A stretch of DNA of 6,210 nt from Nitrososphaerota archaeon (GTDB lineage Archaea > Thermoproteota > Nitrososphaeria > Nitrososphaerales > JAHFOH01): NCBI GenBank assembly GCA_023266955.1, contig JAHFOH010000082.1:1-6210 (forward strand), in the 5' to 3' direction. Made by a program: the position numbers and the translations under genes. This document shows, in pieces, positions 1 to 5,800 of the stretch. The notes under the pieces are model-generated. The model was given only the letters and a program-made list of their open reading frames with translations, was not told the origin of the DNA and did not search any database. Positions within the stretch are counted from its first letter, which is position 1. Each line of letters begins with the position of its first letter.

Positions 1-180
1 GTTAGTGAAGAAGCGGTACGTGATAGTACCAGTGATGGGGAATGGACTGGCCGCTGAAGAAACGGTAGCATTGTCATGAACAGTAGCACCTAGACTGACA
101 TTGGTACCTACAGTGATGACAGTATGAGGTGGAGAATCAGATGGTAATCCAAGGTGCAGGAAAGTAGCTGTAGTTGTAGG
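1..180 (-). repeat. Partial Ig-like repeat in gene A, homologous to the gene B array
   Basis: Residues 439-498 of gene A read TTTATFLH, VITVGTNVSLGATVHDNATV and ITGTITYRFFTN. They align with the first 60 or so residues of the gene B repeats (TIVTFLH, SVIPLNSNVTLGSIVHDNAT, ITGTITYRFFTT). Bases 6-24 are identical to bases 4963-4981 and 5302-5320 of gene B. The unit is cut by the window edge before the conserved cysteines. How many repeats gene A has cannot be seen. Confidence 0.88.
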
Positions 181-1494
181 AAGGAAGTTTCCGAAGTTAA
201 ATGGACCGAGATTCTGACCAGCGCCAAGAACAACCGTATAGCCAAGCGCGGCTTCTCCAGCGCCACTACATGCCACATTTCCAGTTGTCGTAGCATTCGG
301 TAAGCTTTGCGTCCAATCCGAAGTTAGACGGACCTCGCACACCTTGTAGGTACCTGGTACGAGGCCACTGAACATGTAACCGCCTGTACTATTGGTTGTT
401 GCGGTAGCTATGAGACTAGGTGTCGAGTTGTACAGGTGAATTACCCAGCCGGATAGAGGAGGCTCACCAAAGTTTTTCACACCATTCGCATTCCCGTCGG
501 CAAACTTGATTCCCTGTATGCTGCCGCAGGTACTGAGATTTTCGAGGACGAAGTCCTTCAGGGCCGCTTGAAGGGGACCCGTCTTCCCTGTGGGTGAGGC
601 GCGGGTGTCAGCCAATACATTGTTGAAGCAACCCGTGAAGCCCAAGGCTGTAAGGTCCACTCCTACCTCGTAGAATTCGGATACATCTAACGTGCCCGAA
701 GGTTGCTGGAACGCGATGGTGGACCATGGAGCCGTGACGGTAACGTTATTCACGGCGCCACAAAGGTCTAGAACAGGACCTTCTACGTTAGAGCAGGACG
801 CTCCCGTTGCTTCCGCGGTTGTGTTTAGGAATCCACTGGCGCCAGTGCCTACCCACCTGTGGGCTTTAATGGTGGTAAGCGAACCTCCACTCGTGAACAA
901 CGAAGCTATCAGAAGGTCTCCATTCTCGTGCCTGCCAGTAAAAGTGCCTGCGACCGGGTCACAGGCGACCGTACTATTCTTCAATATCCAGAAACCGTTG
1001 TTACTATCGCCAGTATTCCTCTCTCGTTCAAATGCCATGTACAGAATTGTGTGGCCGGACCTACCGCCACTTGCTATTGTGAACAGAACAGAGTATGCGT
1101 GCAAGATGTTATCCTTGCCAGGAGAAGGCGTCTGTGTGCCGCATTGCCAAGCACTGACATCTTGAGTTTCATGGTTGCCGCTAGTGAAGAAGCTGGGGTC
1201 AGGGTCGGCCTGATCATTAACCCAGGCCGCTTTGACCGCTCCTGCTGGGAAAGTCCGGGTAGCTCCAGTACCGTTAAACAAGTCGCCCCAGTCGGTCGGC
1301 AGGTCCGATGCGCACGCATCACTTAGTATTGAAGTTGGTGAGCACGGGCTCACGTTGTCAGCAATGTTCCCGTCAAGCTCCATTTTACCGGCACCTAAGT
1401 CTGTCCCCAACGTAACGGCTGAGGCTGGAAGGACTGCAGGCAGAACTAAAAGACCGAGCGCTATCAGGGCCAGAACACGCATAGAACGGAGCAT
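1..1494 (-). CDS. Secreted surface protein: N-terminal ectodomain, SdrD-B-like domain and Ig-like repeat (C-terminus outside window)
   Basis: The minus-strand frame is open from ATG 1494-1492 to the left edge, giving 498 codons with no stop; an in-frame TGA at 1635-1633 bounds it upstream. Residues 1-26 are a Sec-type signal peptide: MLRSMR, a hydrophobic core, then a PASA|V cleavage site. Residues 27 to about 322 form an ectodomain with motifs GHTILYMAFERE (147-158), GDSNNGFWILKN (162-173) and GTFTGRHENGDLL (183-195). I associate this module with SdrD-B-containing surface proteins but cannot name a function. Residues 325-438 match the SdrD B-like fold: IKFADGNANG, then FGEPPLSGW, TNSTGGYMFSGLVPGTYKVC, DWTQSLP and NLGPFNFGNF. 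The DGNANG...GE segment (333-344) resembles the calcium loop, with Asn at one usual Asp site. Residues 439-498 begin an Ig-like repeat (TATFLH, HDNATV, ITGTITYRFF) like those of the large gene at 2618-6210. About ten N-X-S/T sequons suggest an N-glycosylated exported protein. The ribosome-binding site is weak (GAGA ten bases before ATG). ATG 1482 is an alternative start that keeps the signal peptide. The extracellular call is firm; adhesion or an envelope role is inference. Confidence 0.9.
   Translation of the reverse strand, partial: MLRSMRVLALIALGLLVLPAVLPASAVTLGTDLGAGKMELDGNIADNVSPCSPTSILSDACASDLPTDWGDLFNGTGATRTFPAGAVKAAWVNDQADPDPSFFTSGNHETQDVSAWQCGTQTPSPGKDNILHAYSVLFTIASGGRSGHTILYMAFERERNTGDSNNGFWILKNSTVACDPVAGTFTGRHENGDLLIASLFTSGGSLTTIKAHRWVGTGASGFLNTTAEATGASCSNVEGPVLDLCGAVNNVTVTAPWSTIAFQQPSGTLDVSEFYEVGVDLTALGFTGCFNNVLADTRASPTGKTGPLQAALKDFVLENLSTCGSIQGIKFADGNANGVKNFGEPPLSGWVIHLYNSTPSLIATATTNSTGGYMFSGLVPGTYKVCEVRLTSDWTQSLPNATTTGNVACSGAGEAALGYTVVLGAGQNLGPFNFGNFLPTTTATFLHLGLPSDSPPHTVITVGTNVSLGATVHDNATVSSAASPFPITGTITYRFFTN
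1417..1494 (-). other. Predicted Sec signal peptide coding region of gene A
   Basis: These codons give residues 1-26. Arginines at positions 3 and 6 come before a hydrophobic stretch (VLALIALGLLVLPAVL), followed by a small-residue A-S-A site ahead of VTLGTD. There is no twin-arginine motif and no lipobox cysteine, so Sec export with signal peptidase I cleavage is the simplest reading. Starting at ATG 1482 (residue 5) would leave a shorter but still complete signal. Confidence 0.8.
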
Positions 1495-1633
1495 CTTTTT
1501 TGTTCTCAATCGCCGAGGAAACTGGGACGTCGATGAAACAACTCCGTAACCGCCCAGCTGATTGCTATGTCGAACAGTTCCTCTACTGGACGTGAGACCC
1601 GACACTATTCTCGCGCAAATTCCGTGAGAGTAT

Positions 1634-1641
1634 CATATTAA
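1634..1641 (-). promoter_or_regulatory. Possible TATA box for gene A
   Basis: On the minus strand the sequence reads AAGGA followed by TTAATATG, a purine-rich BRE-like element next to an AT-rich box, as in archaeal TBP/TFB promoters. Transcription would start about 25 bases downstream, near 1610, giving a leader of roughly 115 bases. That is long for an archaeal gene, and other AT-rich boxes lie nearby, for example around 1692-1697. The assignment is tentative. Confidence 0.2.
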
Positions 1642-1682
1642 TCCTTATGGAAGATCTAGGTTTGAGTTCTATACTAGAGCTT

Positions 1683-1753
1683 CACAACTTCTATATTGTA
1701 TTCCCATAACTTCGAAGAAGTTCACGAATTAATTGCATAACCTACATAACTTC
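1683..1753. promoter_or_regulatory. Operator-like cluster: 15-base inverted repeat plus three CAYAACTTC direct repeats
   Basis: AACTTC (1708-1713), spacer GAA, then GAAGTT (1717-1722) is a perfect inverted repeat. The nonamer CAYAACTTC occurs at 1683-1691, 1705-1713 and 1745-1753, with the middle copy overlapping the left arm. A shorter CATAAC lies at 1736-1741 and a palindromic AATTAATT at 1727-1734. The first two copies are 22 bases apart, about two helical turns. The cluster sits upstream of the candidate gene A TATA box, so it could bind a regulator of gene A. The binding protein is unknown. Confidence 0.3.
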
Positions 1754-1810
1754 CCTCGGAGACCTGCAAGATGTTAGCAGGCAAACTGGTTAGACTTGCG
1801 CATACTCCTC

Positions 1811-1832
1811 GCGTTTCACGAGACGGAAACGC
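1811..1832. repeat. Inverted repeat (7-bp stem, 8-base loop)
   Basis: GCGTTTC at 1811-1817 pairs perfectly with GAAACGC at 1826-1832 around the loop ACGAGACG. It lies in the divergent intergenic region about 150 bases before the regulator start. It is not followed by a T-rich tract on either strand, so it does not look like a terminator. It could be an RNA hairpin, a protein site or chance. Confidence 0.3.
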
Positions 1833-1909
1833 CCATTCCAAAGGGTTCCTTATCCCCATTCCGAAAGATCTGAATGCCATGCGGCGAGTCTCTCCGACAC
1901 CTTTCCAGC

Positions 1910-1915
1910 TTATTT
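1910..1915 (+). promoter_or_regulatory. Possible TATA box for the HTH_45 regulator
   Basis: TTATTT lies 63 bases before the regulator ATG. A start site about 25 bases downstream would fall near 1938, inside the 14-base palindrome, leaving a leader of about 40 bases. No better AT-rich box lies closer to the ATG. The match to the archaeal consensus is only partial. Confidence 0.2.
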
Positions 1916-1928
1916 CGTGCTTAGATCA

Positions 1929-1942
1929 TTCGCCGCGGCGAA
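1929..1942. promoter_or_regulatory. Perfect 14-base palindrome, candidate autoregulatory operator
   Basis: TTCGCCGCGGCGAA is its own reverse complement across all 14 bases, and the symmetry ends at 1928/1943. It lies 36 bases upstream of the regulator ATG, close to where transcription would start from the TATA-like box at 1910-1915. Winged-helix dimers commonly bind such sites near their own start, so repression of its own gene is plausible. No experimental support is available here. Confidence 0.35.
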
Positions 1943-1978
1943 AAGGAAGGAATCCGCAAAGGTAACTGGGATCTGAAT

Positions 1979-2410
1979 ATGTTCGAAGACGAAATGGAGC
2001 AGTCCTCACAAACTACCAAACGTATGGTATCTGAAACAAATAACAGACGAGGGAGGAGAGGCAGGATCGAAATAGCTGCCGCTATGTTAGATGCTGCTGG
2101 TGATGGTGCTGGCAAAACTAGAATAATGCAGAATGCTAATCTCAGCTACGACCTACTACTAAAATACCTCTCATTCCTCACAGAAACAGGACTCCTAGAA
2201 CGCATCGGCAATAATGGCGTGTACCACATCACCAGCAAAGGAGCCAGATTCCTCAAAGAATTCAAAGAACTCCAGGTGCTGAACAACCTCTACATGCAAA
2301 AACTCCATGCTCTTACCGTATTGGTCGATCGCAAACCCTACCCCCATCAATACGACCCTGCGTACAATTTCTTCACACCGTTAGAGCGAAAGAAACTAAT
2401 CCCTCCCTGA
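1979..2410 (+). CDS. Archaeal winged-helix transcriptional regulator (HTH_45 / COG3432-like)
   Basis: This 143-residue protein resembles the small archaeal HTH_45 regulators. A charged N-terminal tail (1-25) precedes RRGRIEIAAAMLDAAG (26-41, helix 1). Next come GAGKTRIMQNAN (43-54, helix 2) and LSYDLLLKYLSFLTETG (55-71, the likely recognition helix). LLERIGNNGVYHITSKG (72-88) is the wing, and ARFLKEFKELQVLNNLYMQ (89-107) is a long helix that in this family mediates dimerisation. The GAxKTRIM...A.LSY...KYL...GLL pattern is characteristic. The last 30 or so residues, rich in Pro and aromatics, extend beyond the usual core. No metal or ligand site is evident. ATG 1979 is the first ATG after an in-frame TAG at 1922, but no good ribosome-binding site precedes it; ATG 1994 would remove only five residues. 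It is divergent from gene A and convergent with gene B, so local control is plausible but inferred. The family call is confident; the target is unknown. Confidence 0.9.
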   Translation: MFEDEMEQSSQTTKRMVSETNNRRGRRGRIEIAAAMLDAAGDGAGKTRIMQNANLSYDLLLKYLSFLTETGLLERIGNNGVYHITSKGARFLKEFKELQVLNNLYMQKLHALTVLVDRKPYPHQYDPAYNFFTPLERKKLIPP

Positions 2411-2421
2411 ATGTAAATCTC

Positions 2422-2451
2422 CCCTCAGACTGCAATGCGGTCTAAAGAGGG
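2422..2451. terminator. Hairpin between convergent genes, possible bidirectional terminator
   Basis: CCCTCAGAC (2422-2430) pairs with GTCT (2440-2443) and GAGGG (2447-2451), with AAA bulged on the right arm and a 9-base loop. It begins 11 bases after the regulator stop and lies in the 207-base spacer before the end of gene B. There is no strong T tract on the plus strand and only a short T-containing stretch on the minus strand. Archaeal termination relies mainly on U-tracts, so this is weak. The rest of the spacer holds the nonamer TCAGCTGCC twice (2482-2490 and 2536-2544) and no gene that I can see. Confidence 0.25.
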
Positions 2452-2617
2452 ATTCTGCGAGTTTACCTTTCCGAGCTCTCCTCAGCTGCCTTCCCCTAGT
2501 AGTACGCATAACCATAACCCCTATCGGTCATTTCTTCAGCTGCCAAGGTTACGAATGAACAATTCGGCTAGTCGTGCCGGTCAGGGGGACTGCTTCTGAG
2601 TTCGCGAAAATTCTGCG

Positions 2618-2860
2618 CTAAGAGACTTGGAAGTTTACTACCACCAAGCCATTTGCCTTCACGGTCACATATTGCTGTAAATTGTAATCTGGAAGTCTTA
2701 TCCTGAAGGTAGCTGCCTTGCCAGTGTATTTGTAAGAGTAGAGATACCAGCCATCCTGATCAGTATAGACCGTAGCCAACAACTTGCCGTCAGGCCCATA
2801 GATTTGCACCTTAACGCCCTGAACAGGGTTGCCCTGGACATCTGTGACTATCCCTGCAAA
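2618..2860 (-). other. Domain: C-terminal carboxypeptidase-regulatory-like (prealbumin-like) fold of gene B
   Basis: The last 80 residues read FAGIVTDVQGNPVQGVKV, then YGPDGKLLATVYTDQDGWY, YKYTGKAATFRIRLPDY and VVVNFQVS. The G-x-V-x-D-x-x-G-x-P-V-x-G-V-x-V opening and the T-D-x-D-G-W-Y core are hallmarks of CarboxypepD_reg-like beta sandwiches. These are accessory, non-catalytic domains common in surface proteins. Here the domain is the very end of the chain. Confidence 0.8.
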
Positions 2861-5800
2861 GCCTGGATCACGTTTGAAGACGTTTTCGTTCATAATTGTC
2901 TGACTATCTGTAGGACTGCCGCTAACTCCGAACACATAGGAGCCGGGGTTGGTGATGTTAACGCCTGAAGTAGATACGGCATTGGTGCCGCTGCCGGATG
3001 GGGTGTAACCACCAGTGCCCTTCAGACCGTAGTCGAGATGGATCGTTACGTAGAAGAGCCCAGACGCTGGTACCGTGCCGGAAACCGTTATCATCACAGT
3101 AGACCCGAAGGCTTGGGGGCCGTAGCTGCCGAGGGAGATTCCAGTCACAGTTGAGCTGATTTCACCTGAGGGCACGAAGCAGCCGGAAATCATGCTGACT
3201 AGGCTATAGACATGGATCGGGACTGCGCCTTGCGTCACAAAGGGATAAGGAATTGTGATGTAGAGAGTTGCTGTGCTCCCTGGAACTCCTACGTGGAACA
3301 CATTGTAGTAGAATTGGCCAGGGTTGCTGGCCGTCAGCTTGAACGTGCTGGGATTTGTGGGATCTTGTGTGAAGATGAGGCGGAATTGTCTACCTGCACT
3401 GTTAGAGTTGGTGTCAAACCCACAAAGAGAGCTACTGGTCACGGCGCTACGCGGCATAATGGTGAAAGGCTCACAAGAACTGGCAGAGCCAGTGTAATTA
3501 CCGTCACCGCTGTAAGTAGCATTCCAGCTGTAAGTCCCGATAGGCAATGTCTGAGGCGTAGACTCAGGAACTAGACCGCTTGACAAGGTTCTAGTCTGAG
3601 AGAACAGTACCGAGCCGGAGCATGAAAGTCCACTCCTAAGCTGGTACAGTACGGTACCAGTGATTGTGAATGGACTAACGGTGCCAGAAACAGTGGCGTT
3701 GTCATGAACTATAGTACCTGGAGGAACTGCAGCGCCGGTGATATCGGTGTGAGTCGAATCATGAACTTGTGTAGCGATTGTTGTTGAAGCCTTAAGGATG
3801 GTGAAGGGCTCACATAGGCTGGAAGAGCCCGTGTAGTTACCGTCACTGCTGTACGTAGCGTTAAAGCTATAGTCGCCTGCACCAAGAGCTCCAGTCGACG
3901 AAGACTCCGATCCTACACTCTTGGGATCACTGGAGAACGGTGACCCCTCGCATGCTCCATTCTTGAAGAATTTGTATGTGACAGTTCCAGTTATGGGGAA
4001 TGCGTCAACCATTCCAGATATGGTAGCATTATCGTGAAGTGATGTACCTAGAGGCTGGGCAGAGCCGGTTACATTGACGTGAGATCCATCCACATGAATT
4101 GCGGTAGCAATGGTGGTAGGGCCTTTGTCGATTGTCATAGGTTCGCAGGCGCTAGTAGAGCCAGTGTAGTTTCCATCACCACCATAAACAGCTTTGAAGC
4201 TGTAGGAGCCTGCACCTAACGCCCCGGTGGAAGAAGACTCTGATCCAACACTTTCAGGATCGGACGAGAACGGAGAGCCATCGCATGTACCGTTCTTGAA
4301 GAGTTTGTACGTCACCGTACCAGTTATGGGGAATGCGTCAACCATTCCAGATATGGTAGCATTGTCATGAACTGAGGTGCCTAGAGGCTGTGACGTACCA
4401 GTAACGTTACTGTGGAATCCATCAACATGGATGGCAGTTGAGATTAACGTGGAACCCTTGCTGACTTTGAATGGTTCACATGAGCTAGCGGCGGATTTGT
4501 AATTACTGTTGCCGCTGTATGTGGCGTTGAAGCTGTACAATCCAGCAGCTAATGGTCCCTGCGATGAAGATTCTGATCCTACGGAAACTGTGCTAGAGCT
4601 GAACGAGCCTGAGCAATCAAGGGTCGTGAAGAAGCGATAGGTAACAGTGGCACCTGTAGCGAGGGAGAACGCGTCTACCTGTCCAGCCACTGTAGCATTG
4701 TCGTGAACGATAGAACCTAGAGTGATATTGGAATTTTGAGTAATCACTGAGTGGTCCGGATTATGAAGGAACGTAACAATCTCTGGTTGGGCCTTGCTAA
4801 CTTTGAAAGGTTCACATCCACTAGTAGCGGGCTTGTAGTTGCTGTTACCGCTGTAAGTGGCGTTATAGCCGTATAGTCCAGCAGCAAGAGGACCTTGCGA
4901 TGCAGACTCTCCTCCTACAGAATTACTGCTGGCGGTGAAGGAGCCTGTGCAATCGATGCTGGTGAAGAAGCGGTACGTGATCGTAGCGCCTCCTGCACCT
5001 ACTGAGAAGGAATCAACCGTTCCGGATACTGTTGCATTGTCATGGACCACAGAACCTAGAGTAACGTTTGAATTAGGAGTGATCACAGAGTCGTCTGGAT
5101 TGTGGAGGAAGGTAACTATCGATGTTGGTCCCTTGCTCACCTTGAAAGGCTCACATGTACTACTCGATGGTAGATAGTTGCTGTTACCACTATAAGTTGC
5201 ATTAAAACTGTACACTCCCGCGGCAAGAGCGCCTTGTGATGCTGACTCTCCACCGACAGAAGCACTGCTGGTGGAGATGGATCCAGTGCAATCGATAGTT
5301 ATGAAGAAGCGGTACGTGATCGTGGCACCATCCGCACCTAGTGAGAACGCATCTACCTGTCCAGACACCGTAGCGTTGTCATGAACCATTGCACCCAGAG
5401 TGATGTTCGAATCTTGAGGAATGACGGAATGATCTGCGGTGTGAAGGAAGGTAACGATCTCTGTTGGACCCTTACTAACCTTAAAGGGTTCACACGAACT
5501 ATTAGCAGGCTTGTAGTTACTGTTTCCGCTGTAGGTGGCGTTGAAGCTGTATAATCCAGCGGCGAGTGCACCAGTCGATGAAGATTCTCCACCTACAGAA
5601 GCAGTGCTGGCAGTGGAGGAGCCTGTGCAATCAATGGTGGTAAAGAAGCGGTAGGTAATAGAGGCACCAGTGGCGAGAGAGAGGGCATCTACTTGTCCAG
5701 ATACTGTAGCGTTGTCGTGACCTATAGAACCCAGAGTTACATTGGAATTTAGAGGGATGACTGAGTGGTCTGGATTATGAAGGAAGGTTTCTATCGATGG

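Larger units (their letters stand above)
1495..1978. other. Divergent intergenic region between gene A and the regulator
   Basis: About 480 bases separate the gene A start (leftward) from the regulator start (rightward). I see no convincing protein gene here. The stretch 1630-1750 is AT-rich and holds TATA-like sequences, a 15-base inverted repeat and three copies of CAYAACTTC. Bases 1811-1832 form a 7-bp stem, and 1929-1942 is a perfect 14-base palindrome. The octamer CCCATTCC occurs at 1832-1839 and 1855-1862, and GATCTGAAT at 1867-1875 and again at 1970-1978, directly before the regulator ATG. A 64-codon rightward frame (1771-1965) is discussed under findings. The promoters of both flanking genes should lie here. 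Confidence 0.6.

Noticed and set aside
108..296. Minus-strand 62-codon frame
   Set aside because: It overlaps gene A in another frame, across the SdrD-B end and the Ig repeat. The product has no recognisable domain.
1074..1322. Minus-strand 82-codon frame
   Set aside because: It is a shadow of the gene A ectodomain in another frame.
692..1549. Three overlapping plus-strand frames (692-1165, 859-1326, 1232-1549)
   Set aside because: They lie opposite gene A, whose minus-strand frame is open throughout with a signal peptide and recognisable domains. The plus-strand products are low-complexity and resemble no family.
1921..2115. Minus-strand 64-codon frame over the regulator start
   Set aside because: It is antisense to the well-supported HTH_45 gene, and the product is compositionally biased.
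3212..3574. Plus-strand 120-codon frame
   Set aside because: It is antisense to the end of the Ig array and the C-terminal module of gene B.
4935..5177. Plus-strand 80-codon frame
   Set aside because: It is antisense to the gene B repeats; the open frame is a by-product of the repeat sequence.
5353..5592. Minus-strand 79-codon frame
   Set aside because: It is an alternative frame within R2-R3 of gene B.
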